DNA from: Paulownia fortunei
Taxonomy: Eukaryota > Streptophyta > Magnoliopsida > Lamiales > Paulowniaceae
DNA: 64,000 nt
Assembly (NCBI GenBank): GCA_019321725.1
Contig: CM033106.1
Span: forward strand, 25,284,118 to 25,348,117
Reading direction: 5' to 3'
Below the pieces are notes generated by a model that saw only the letters and a program-made list of their open reading frames with translations, did no database searches and was not told the DNA's origin. Each line of letters begins with the position of its first letter. Within the stretch, counting starts at the first letter, position 1. Positions 40,441 to 52,400 of this stretch are shown here, piece after piece. A program made the translations under genes and the position numbers.

Positions 40441-41821
40441 GCAAGTCAAATCATTTTAATGCAGACAATCGAATCACGGTCAGAACAATTGTTTCTCTCC
40501 ATATGCCACCAACCTGTTGAAAATGGATCAGAGATGAGAATTTCTTGATCCTAACTGATTTATTTGGAGTCCATTCATGTAGTAATTTTAGTAGGCTGTT
40601 TCATTTGTTGATTATAGAAGGTGGATACATACATTAGGCAAAGAATGTGAACAGTTTTGGTTATGCTGTTGTATAGTTACAAGATAGTTGCAGCTATCAA
40701 ACAAATAGTTGGCATCATTCGTTTTTTCAATATAATTTTTCAATTTGATCTGAAGAAAACCTGAAAATTAAGGTTGTTGAAAAATTTCTCTTTCCCAAGC
40801 TAGGTCCTTTAGATCCCCTAGCTGCCTGCTTCAAAAGAAGAGGGAAGCAATAAGATTGCATCTTCCAAAGTGAAAGGAAAATTTATATATCCATGTTTTG
40901 ATCCTGTTAAATTCCAAAGTTTTAAGGTTGTATTTGGATTGGAGAATACAAAACAAATAAATTTCTTGTACTTATTAGGATATTTTTTAATAACTATAAA
41001 TTTCAATTTCTTTAGTAACTATTTTGATTTATTTTTTCAATTCTTAAAGATGGCTATTAAATCCATAAAAAATGGATTCATTTAAATTTTTTAACTTTAA
41101 ATCATTGATCACGAAGAACTCCTTTGTGTTTTGACGAGATTAGAATCTAATCTACGTACCCCTTCTGGCCAAAAGCAACTGTTTAGTTGGCACTGTTAAT
41201 CAATCAATCAATTTTGATTATTTTGTGCATCTTAATAATATTGAGTACTCAGTTGAATTAAAGCTAATTTATTGTTGTTGAAGATAATTCATGGCACTAA
41301 CTAATTATATATGCTGCTGAAAAAACTTGTATTATTCGTGTACCTTATAATTAATTCGACTTTAAAAATTACTTTGTAACTCAATTTAAATCATATCTTG
41401 AAAATTTTGATGAGTTATTGTAATGTAAGATGATAAACAAAATGGCAGTGGTACGAATAGAAATGAGTCAAAAATTTAACCATGTAGTGTAAGGACACAA
41501 AATGGTGCAATTAAGTGATTACGTAATCTTGAAGAAAGGATATGAGAAATGAAAATAAAGAGAGTTGGTTCTTTTGTGCCAAAATAAATAGAAAGAAAAA
41601 AATTAAAAAGGAAGGACTTTTAGTGGGGTGGAGGGCTTTCTCTAGGTCTATGCCAAGCTAATCTGTTTTATTATTCTAAACTGTTATTCTATTTTATATA
41701 ATGAAGAACTTGTTATGTTTTAACTATTGGCCCCAAGAATTCTTATATAACCAAAAGTGAGACAATAAAATCTTTTTGATTCTTTTATTAGTCTATTTAT
41801 ATATCAAATTTTATTAAAATC
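40441..41821. other. 3' flank of kinase A
   Basis: The first few hundred bases will hold the 3' untranslated region and poly(A) site of kinase A. The remainder is AT-rich and shows no gene. Confidence 0.45.
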
Positions 41822-44034
41822 TGACCATAGTTTATGAATCGTTGGATACAATTCATGAACCGCAGGTCCAAGGGTCGGGTTTTTTCGACTCTTAACTTTA
41901 ACCGGTATTACTAGGTCGGTTTCGTGTCTGATTTTAACCGCCAGTTTATATACCGGTCCTTTTCTATTTTTTTTAATTTAAAGTTAAATTTGAAAAAAAA
42001 AATTGTTAATTCTATAATTTTTTTAAAAAAAAGTTTAAGTTGTTTATGTATTCTCTTAAGAGTGTAGAAGAATTAAAGTCTACGTACTTTTCTTACCTTT
42101 TTATCATTCTTATTTTAGGGAGTGACGTGACTCAATCACTCTCACCCATTTCCGTCGTCGTATTTGTTCCTTCCATGTCTAAGCCATCTAAATTAATTTA
42201 TAAAATGTTCAAAAAATATTTTTCCCATTTAATTTTCATTGCTTCAACACAATATTTTAAAGTTTCATCACTAGAGTATTCATTTAAAATTGGTGCAATA
42301 TTATAATAATTAATTAATATTAAATGGGTAGTTGGGTAATAAACTACAGATAATTGAAAGGTGGCTTCACTAAATTTTTTTAAAATGTGACAATTTTTTT
42401 TTACATAATGCCCATTGGCTTGGAAACAAATACACATTATTAACATTTTACATTTAAAATATATATAATAATTCTTTATAATCAAAAAATTCTTATAATA
42501 TTAAATATATTGAATTCCAATAGGTTGACAATCTTGTAATAATAAAAAAATTCTTATAATAATAAATATATTAAATTTCAATAAGTTGAAACATTCCATG
42601 AAATTTTTTTATGTACAAATATATTGATTCCTTAATTTATCTTGTACATATAAATTTAAAATGTGATACATATATCTAATATAAAATTTTTTACTACCAA
42701 ATGGTCCACATATAACTTTAAAATCTTCAATACTAGTAGTATTTGAACTAGCATTGTCAAATGATACTAAAAAATTTTTAGTAGTTAATTTATATTTTTC
42801 TAATACTTATAATAAAATTTGAGAAATGTTCCCCGGTGTGAACAAGTTGAACATTCTATATGCAAGTATTTTTTTTTGGTTTGACTAAAAATCATCAATT
42901 TAATGACAAGTAATATCCATATATGAATGTGTTTGTCAATAACCACTTCAAATATTAGAATATAAAGAAATTTTATTATTTACATTAGAAAATAATTTAA
43001 TTAAATATTTTTTACCTTTAATATATATATATTTTTAGTATGCATGTGAGTATGGTTCATGGAACACATTTAACAACAGGATTTAATATATTTTGACAAA
43101 AAGTTTTAAAAGTTAATTTATTATCAAAATTAAAAGAAAGATGTTCAACAATAACAAATTTGGCTAATTTTTCTTTAAAATTAACATTAGAATATTTAAA
43201 TAAGTCATAATCGTTACATCCACTAAAAGATAAATATGATGAGATTTGAGTTTGAGAATGACCTATTTCATATTCAATCAGATGTTTTTTCGCTATATGT
43301 TTTGTCAATAATTCATAACCGCATTCAAATTAAAATTTATATAATTAGGAGCAATATTTATATTTTACTCGCATATTTCCAGACGAAAGTTTCACATTCT
43401 CAAAGTGTTTGTTGAAAATAGAAGACTTTAGAATAGGAGTAACTCGAACATTAACATCATTTATACTTTATTGAGTTGAAAATATATGAGGTTGCTCGTC
43501 AACATTTATTTCCACTTCATAATTCATGTTGAACATATGTGTTCAACCAAAGTCGGAAAATGTCATCTTTCCCTTACCTCTGTTGCTTTAACTTGAATCG
43601 TCCATTTGATAATTGATATAATTAAAGATGAAGAACATATAAAAAAATAATATTGATAATATAAATGAAAGAATTAATAACAAATACTTAAATACTTGAA
43701 AAAATAAAATTGATATTTTAGAGTTGAGATATTTGAGATTTGAGAGAGTTAGAGAATTTGAGAGTTTGATTTTAAAAAAAACATAACGGGATTTGGGGGG
43801 CATTTTTTTTTTTTTTGGAAAAAATGAGGGGGTGACCTCCAAGCGGTCAAAAAATAGAATCTGGCCATGCCAAAACAAAACGACCACTTAATTGTTGTCG
43901 TTGATTATTAAAAAAATAAAAATAAAAAATTGAACTGTCAGGTTGGATCCAACGATTTTGCAAGTTGGGCAACCCCCAACCCCCAACCCTTAACCGACCA
44001 TTGGACCAAGGGTCAGACCCACTAACTATGGTCA
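41822..44034 (-). mobile_element. Decayed hAT-superfamily transposon
   Basis: Minus-strand fragments read like a plant hAT (RICESLEEPER-type) transposase in the right order. An N-terminal part at about 43308-43057 has HSQTQISSYLS and FVIVEHLSFNF words. A central part at about 42860-42720 has HTGEHFSQILL and the family's FDNASSN motif. A later part at about 42400-42198 has VYYPTTHLIL and MKIKWEKYF. Stops and frame shifts interrupt it and the C-terminal dimerisation region was not found. The 11-base word TGACCATAGTT at 41822 is inverted at 44024-44034 and may be the ends. No 8-bp target duplication was seen, so the limits are provisional. It cannot encode an active transposase. Confidence 0.7.
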
Positions 44035-44518
44035 ATAGTTTTCAAACTGTTGACCACGAACTAATTACGGGTCAAGTCGAGTCTAATTTTGATGCGGCCC
44101 GTGGTATGGTCTAATTTCATTTATTATATGATTGAGAACTAATTATTTGTTCTGATTTTATACGTAGTTGATCTGCTTAACTATTTAGTGGATGGATAAT
44201 AACTAAATTTGAGTTAAAATCATGGTCGAGAGATTAAAAAGAGATGATATCTAACAAATATAATCTAATTCATAACAAACATTGAATGATCGATAGTTTT
44301 AAAAAAAAAAAAACATATGTCTTGCTCCATTTCTTTTTTTTTCTTGTGTTAACATTTTACATATGCATTAATCATATGATTTACTAGTGGGATGAAAGGA
44401 GCTTCTACTTTTTTCTTGTGGGATTATATAACTCTGCTTGATTCGTGAACTTATATTACAGGGTTTAAATAGTTTGATCATCAAGTGACATTTCTCTTGA
44501 CAATTTTAAATTTTATAT

Positions 44519-44772
44519 AGGGTGAATATAAAATTATCCTTGATATTTAGATTATTTATAAAAAAAATTATATAAGTTTGTAAATTTCAAATACCCCTTA
44601 ATATTTATTTCTATTTTACAAATTACACTTAATGATGGAGTATTTGTAAAATAAAAACAAATCTCAAAATGATATTTATAATATTTCAAGAGGTCTTTAT
44701 AATTTTAAAAGAAAATAATTTTTTTAATAATTAAACTAAATTTCATAGATAATTTTGTAATATATTCCATAA
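44519..44772. mobile_element. MITE-like element, diverged relative of 2701-2930
   Basis: It begins GGGTGAATATAAAATTATCC and ends with a sequence whose reverse complement has ATTACAAAATTATCTATGAA. The body shares TTTGTAAATTTCAAATA and GTATTTGTAAAATAAA words with the element at 2701-2930. The inverted ends are more decayed than in that copy. Confidence 0.45.
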
Positions 44773-46435
44773 ACAAAAGATGGCGCCACAAAGGAATCTC
44801 AAAAGTTGGCACTAAAGTGCCCTAATTACATAAATGTACATGCATGGAATGATTGTATGTGGTTTACCAAGAAATTACATACACACACAAGAAAAAAAAA
44901 ATGTGTCTGCCATATTAAATTCAAGAATTTGTTGCGCCAGAAGTCTAATTACTGAATTTAGGATGAATCAAATGAATAAGCTGAAACACTGAAAAAAGTT
45001 TGTTATCCATCGATCAATTCTTAAAATAAAATTAAATATATATTATATTTTTTAATATTTTTTTCTAATACATACATTATTCAAGACATTATTTCAAAAT
45101 ATAGAACACATTATTCCATAATACAAAAAATCAAACATACTCTGAAATTTTAGATGTAGAAAAACAAAATAAAATCAAAAATCAAATCGCAAAGACGACA
45201 GAAAAATATTAAGTGTCACAGTTTAAAATTCTCTTTGTTCCCACGGCGCCATTAGTACATTGTTCTAATTTTATTATTTTATTTTTTTAAAATGTATTAA
45301 TTCCCAAAATACTTTTTACTTTTTGGACACTCTCAACTATTATATTATTAATAATGTTGAAAATATATATTATAAATTTTTTATTTTTTCAACTCTTGTT
45401 TGAAATTTTTTATCAATTTGACTTGGACCTAACCGAGGAATGGACTATTATTAATCTTGTATAGGTGTGTGCCACACACACACACCCCCGAACACACACT
45501 TAGGACAAACATGATGAGGTTTGATCAGTGTGTCGTGGGCATGGAAACAAGACAGATTCAAACATCAGCTGGCACCCAATGGCATAATAGGGGCAAAAAG
45601 AAGCCAATCCACTGAAAAATTCAAGAACCCTTTTGTTTTTAGGTAAACGTTTACCTGAATATGAATAAAAAAATGCAATTTTTATACCAGCACGTCTTGG
45701 CATGAGTGCTATTATACTAAGTGCATGTTCACAACTCATTTTCACCTACTGCCCTTTTATATATTTCATTCTAACCAATAGTTCTTGTTTACCAAGTCTT
45801 CAAGTCGTGTGGTGATTTGAATAATGAGCCTATGGCTCAACTTGCCTGGAATATTTCCTCAGAAGAAATGACCCCAGAAGTTGATTTTTTGAAAATATCT
45901 TTCGTGGGATTAAAAGGGCTTCATCTAATCATGAACAACTTGATAATAGTTGCATTTTCAGATTAGTCAGTAATTATGCAAGATATATCAAATTTTACAA
46001 GCCTGAAAAAACTGGCTGGCTCTTAAATTACAAGTTGGAGATAAATATTTGACTTTGTGGACATGTTGAAAAAGTACAAATGATTGGGCCCCTGTTTTGC
46101 TCAAATTCTTGAACATAATTAATTAATTGTCTAGGAGCAGTCATAGTTCAAAATAGTATTATGGTTTGAACAAATAAAATATGTTTACTTGGACATTTTC
46201 AGCAGTGCTTGAGAAATCAAATGGGAACTGGTAAGAAATTTGAGGATGTTGAGTTGGCGGCGGAAAGAGACTATTGCATTCATCTCTCTGGATAATTGGG
46301 CACAAGTCAATGTTGTGAAATAGGTGTCATTTTGAAGGTTTCTCTATACACTTTCGTTTCGAGCTTTTGAAGTTTATAGTTTTTCAGATTTTGGTCTCTA
46401 TAATTTGAAAATCTATATGATTGTATGCTTGAGTA
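44773..46435. other. Upstream region of LRR kinase B
   Basis: No gene is recognised. The less AT-rich stretch at 45440-46435, including a (CA)n-like run near 45474-45500, probably holds the promoter and leader of kinase B. A minus-strand frame at 45500-45745 has no family resemblance. Confidence 0.4.
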
Positions 46436-49400
46436 ATGATGATTTGGAGAATCCATCTCTCTGTGCTGGTTGCTTTGGTCCAAGTTTTAGTTATAGCAGC
46501 ATGGACAGATAGTGATGATTGTAAGTCTGCTAATTATGCTCCAACATTATTATTCACTCTTAATTACCCTGGTTTCTGTGATATGTGGATGTGTGCTTTC
46601 TGATACCTATAAGAAGATATTTATTTATTCTTTTATTTCTGTTGTATATTGACCCTTCTAAAATCCTCGAAAAGCACATTAGCCATCCACTGGTTATACT
46701 AGTTAGGTGCTTTCTAAGTTATTCTTCGTTCTCTGTCAGTAGTAAGTGATATTGATCTTTACTATAGTTTAAGGGAGGCAGGAAGAAGATAACAGATGCT
46801 AGAAAATGTCCAACGGTTCTAGATATTCAATTATTTTCAGAAATGGTGTTGCTTTTAACTTTTCGACACTGATAGCTTGATAGCTTGATGAAGTAATTGA
46901 AATTAGAAGCCAGTCTCTGGAAAAAATTCTGTGCAAACCTGCAGTTCTTTTATGATTTGTGTTGGTGTTTCTAATTGGCTCTGAAATAGAAAATTCTGCT
47001 TATAATGGATCCTTAAATAAATTTTGAGAGTGTTAACTAGTTCTACTCGTACCTTTTTCTAACTCCTTCAAACCACAAACATTGGAGTCAGTGGCTCAGA
47101 AGTACGAAATCTCGGGTAAACAAAAGGAATTGTTTTTATCTATTATGCAGTTGCAGCATTACAAGCTCTGAAAAACACATGGAAGAATGTTCCGCCAAAT
47201 TGGGCCGGGGCTGATCCTTGTGGAGATGGTTGGGATGGAATTAGCTGCATTAACAATCGTGTTGTGTCCATGTAAGTATTTTGCTAGTGTTCTCAGTACA
47301 TGACGAAAAATAACTATTGCGTTATCCGTGTCTAATCCGTTCATGTCAAATTTCAGCACATTAGCGAGCATCAACTTGAGTGGTCAGCTATCCTCAGACA
47401 TCGCAAAGTTATCTGAGTTGCAGACCCTGTAGGTTTTTAATTCTTCTTTTTCTTTTCCTCGTCTATGAGCTGAGAAACCTTTTACCATCTAAAAAACTCA
47501 TATTTTTTTTTGTTTTTCATTTCTTTGTGACAATAACCATCTACCTAATTGTTTAATTTCATTATTTTACACTCTACATACAAGACGTGTTTTAAAAGTC
47601 GTGAGTTCACTACCATTAAGGCCCTGATATACTCCATGGATCTGATAATTGTTGTTGATACAGCTCTAGTCCATTGTACTTGTAACAATGGAACATGAGA
47701 GTATTGCATTTCCTTCTATTTGAACAATGATAGATCAGAAAATTATGTAATGGACTAGTGGTGAAGGAACATAAAACATTTTAGCTTTATGTACCTGGAG
47801 ATCATCAGTTATTGGCTAAACTTTATATTTCATAATTTTTCTTGATTCTTGAGATTTTTAAGTGTTTCACTTCAGATATATGTATGCAGGAAAAATATAA
47901 AGGTATCCTGTTTCTATCAAATTTGTCTTTATATCTATTTTCACTAGGAACAGGCCTCTACCAGTCTGTTGCAACGGTTCCTATGTTACAACATTACTTC
48001 TTGATATCCTTGTAGATGTGTGCCCGTCCATGTCTATGTTTTTTCTGATAATTAACTTCTATGTATAGGGATCTATCGTATAACAAAGGTATGACTGGAC
48101 CACTTCCTCCAGCAATTGGAAATGTGAAGAAGCTATCGAGCTTGTAAGAAAATCTTTTGACATTGTAATGACCAGTTGTTTTAAATAAGACACTGATCTT
48201 AAGAAATTGTCGCGACATGCATTGCAGAATACTCGTCGGTTGTGGATTTTCTGGTCCAATACCACCCTCAATAGGATCTCTACAACAGCTGGTATACCTG
48301 TAAGGATCTAAGGGTTTTCTATTTTGCCTGTTTATCAGTAGTCTTACCCGCACAAAAATACATGACAGATCAATAACATTTGTTTACTAATTTCTCTTCT
48401 GGCAGCATAGTTTGTCAGCAAGGAATGTGTGATGCAAATATTCACTCTCTGCAATATATAGCATAGAGTTCTTGAGATGCAAGTCTATCTTATGAGCAGA
48501 CTTTAACTGACTGGCAGCATCTTAGGGGGAAAAACAAAAGCAAAACAAAGAGCCAACAATTAATACTATAAAGGATCTCACTTGAGATATTAAAAATAGA
48601 TGTTTCTTCTAGGTTTAGCATGATTGTGAATGCTAATGCTTTGAGTTATATAGTTAAGTATTATTTGTGTTTTGAACTTCAGGTTCCAGTAAAATTTTCT
48701 TCTTTTAGTACTGCATATCTAATGCTCTTTTCCTTTCAATAAAGGTCGCTTAATTCAAACAACTTGATTGGTGAGATACCGCCTTCCATTGGTAATTTAT
48801 CAAATCTTTATTGGCTCGATTTAGCTGATAATAAGCTTAGTGGAACAATCCCCGTCTCTGATGGAAGCACACCCGGTCTTGATATGCTTTTGAACACAAA
48901 GCACTTGTATGTTGATTCTCTTTTCACATTTACATCAACTTGCCTTTATGAGTTTGATATGGTTAATACTGTATTAACTTGAATCCTATTAATTTTATGC
49001 AGCCATTTTGGAAAGAATCAGTTGTCTGGTGAAATACCATCCCAGCTGTTTAGCTTAAATCTGACTCTTATACATTTGTAAGTACCTCAAATTATATTTT
49101 AAGTTGACTACAATTGAAAAAATAATAGTAGTTTCTACTTCAACCGAGTTATTGTTCTGTGCGATTGTAATCCTACATAGTGGAGAAAACAATTGACTAA
49201 GAGGGTGGTGTCCAGTCTATCTGGTTGCTATTGGAGAGGATAATGCTATTGTACTTAGCACTTCCATTAAGGAAAAAACATATATGTGCATCGCTTAGCA
49301 TTTTGTCACACTCTTTATTTTGCCTGTCAAGAGAGTATTCTGTTGGATCAAAGCTTTGGTCCTAAGGAAATGCCAGTTGGAGGTTATTCATGTCCCGACT

Positions 49401-52400
49401 ATAGAATATGAATTCTTCTGTCCCTCTATCATGCTCCCTGTACCTGTCATTCAGCAACATTTTCCTACAACATGCATTTAAACTCTTCCACAAGAGAAGG
49501 TGAAATACTAGTTCCTTTTTGTAGACTAAGATATTGAATTAAACATAGGTTCTGATTCTTGTACATACCATGTAAGAATGATTTAGCTTTGACCTAATAA
49601 TGTTTATTTGAGTAGGCTTCTCGAAAACAATCAGCTAACTGGAAGCGTCCCTTCCACACTGGGGCTTGTAAGGACTCTGGAGGTTGTGTAAGTAACATTA
49701 CCCATTTACTGCACCACCATTATATGGGCTCTCTTTTCATTTTGAAAGTTTGAATGAAACATCCTTCGTTTACCCCAGGCGGCTTGATAGGAACTCTTTA
49801 AATGGATCTGTTCCACAAAACCTCAACAACCTCACCTCTGTCCAGGAGCTGTAAGTAGAAAAGAAATGAGTGATTTGATGACTTTGTTTCTGTTTCTGTC
49901 TCTGGACCGTTACATCCAGCATCAAATTTGTGAGTGAAAACACAGCCGATTTAACATTTCAGGTTCTTGGCAAATAATAAGTTGACTGGACCGTTGCCTA
50001 ACCTAACTGGCATGGATTTGCTTAACTATGTGTAAGTCACATATATTTTACTAAATGCAGAAGTATTTTAGCTTGGTTTTTATTCAATATAAACCTATTG
50101 CAGAATCTCAAATACAGTTTTTAACCATATATTTGAACTACAATGTTGCAGGGACATGAGCAATAATTCATTTGATGCAACTGATATTCCACCATGGTTT
50201 TCATCTTTGCAGTCCTTGACTTCACTGTATGTCTCTGTGAGTGTGTTCGTGCCTGAAGGAGAGTTTTTATGATGTTACCTCAAACCTGATATAATAACTC
50301 TGAACTTGCAGGATAATGGAAAACACACGAATTCAAGGGCAACTTCCAGTTTCCCTGTTTAGCCTTTTCCAGTTGCAAACGGTGTAAGTGAACTCTTTGA
50401 TGAGTACATCATCATATTTCTTTTTGACAGCATGCACGGAAATCCAATCTAGACAAGCTCATAACCTTCTACCTGGTTCTAGCATCTGCATTTCCATAAT
50501 CATCACCATGATCAATCCTGTTTTTTCCCCCAATCAGCACATTGAAGAACAATCGGATCAATGGTACCTTGAATATTGGCTCCAGCTACAGTAACCAACT
50601 ACAGCTGATTGATTTACAAAACAATTTCATTGACGCCTTTACTCAACGAGCGGGTTACAGTGTTCAAATCATGTAAATGTCCATCACTCTTAAGGCTATT
50701 TACCTTTTTTATGTTTAAATCATAGATTTATTCTACTATTTCATTATTAAGTTTCCCTGACACTACTTTTTCCAAACTTCCTTGTGGTTTTGTATATGCA
50801 GACTTGTCGGGAACCCAATATGTGATGAAGGAGGAACACAGAATTACTGTAGCATTCCTCAGCAGTCTAATTCCTCATACTCAACACCAGCAGAAAACTG
50901 CACACCTATTCCCTGTACTTCAGATAAAATTTCCAGCCCCAGCTGCAAATGTGCATATCCCTACACAGGAACACTGTTTTTCCGCGCTCCTTCCTTTTCC
51001 AACTTTGGAAACTCGAGTATTTTTGCATCTCTTCAGCAGAAATTGATGGTTACATTTCAGTCTCATAGCCTTCCTGTGGATTCAGTTTCTCTGAGTAATC
51101 CAACGAAAAACATAGATGATTACCTTGTACTGAGTCTGCAAATTTTCCCATCTGGCCAAGACTATTTCAATCGCACAGGGATTTCTGGAATTGGATTTAT
51201 GCTGAGCAATCAAACCTTCAAGCCACCATCTGGATTTGGACCCTTTTTTTTCATCGGCAACAGCTATCCATACTTTGCAGGTAACCTTTGCTAAATGCAA
51301 ATTTGAAAAAATATAATGAAGAAATTCATCCTTTCTTGTTGCTACTTAAATTCTGTTTTCATGTGGATTTTCATGTCATCCTTCAGGCCTGACGGTGGGG
51401 TCACACAAGTCATCAAGCACCAGCGTCATCATTGGAGCAGCAGTTGGTGGTACTGTCCTCTTTTTGTTGTTACTCCTTGCAGGAGTTTATGCTTTCCGCC
51501 AGAAGAGAAGAGCTGAAACAGCTTCCAAAAAGAATGATCCTTTTGGTATGTTCGAGATTCAATCTTGCCTAACTTCTGTTAATATATATATCTCAGCAGT
51601 TATGACCATCTTATGCATACTTGCAGCATCCTGGGACCCAAACACAAACAGTGGTGGAGTTCCTCAGTTAAAAGGAGCGAAGAGTTTCTCGTTTGAAGAA
51701 CTTAAGCGAAGCACAAATAACTTCTCAGAAATCAATGATATTGGAAGTGGCGGCTATGGAAAGGTTAGAATCTCATCTTCTTTTGTCATAAGAGCTGTTG
51801 TTTCCCTCTGCTGGATCATGTTTTTTACATGCTACATATCTTGGAGAACCCATTATATGAAGCTGATTTCGGTATTAAGGCTCTAATGCAGCCATATTAT
51901 ATCTCAGCGAGACCGACTGGTTCCCTTGAAGTTCAGAAAAATTGATGCCTACATTAATAAATAGCATATGAGATTTTACCAAACTTGATGCCTGATGAAA
52001 ATGGTGGAATAATGTCTCTTCAATCTTTAATTGCAAAGCTAATATGCAAAATAATGGCACGTTCTTACTTTGATAATTTTTATTTTTGAATTACAATTGG
52101 CTTGTCATTCTCAGAGTTGTGTCCGCTTAAAACATTGAGACTGTTGGTGTGGAAGGAAAATATCTACCCATGAATGCTTCTGCATAAATTCAAACAAAAA
52201 ATATTCCTTTATTTTCATTTATTTGCTTTTTTTTTTTTACATACATATGATTTTAGTGAGTTGTATGGGTTTATATTAGCAAATATATCAAGCACAATTC
52301 TTTTTTTTTTTTTGGTTCAACTTAGTTTAGTTTTGTTTGTTTTATAATAAACTGCACTTATTTAAGTAGAACTTCAAGAGTATGACTATGTTGTCACAAT

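Noticed and set aside
45500..45745. 81-residue minus-strand frame upstream of kinase B
   Set aside because: No recognisable domain or signal peptide, no conserved neighbour, and it lies in a probable promoter region.
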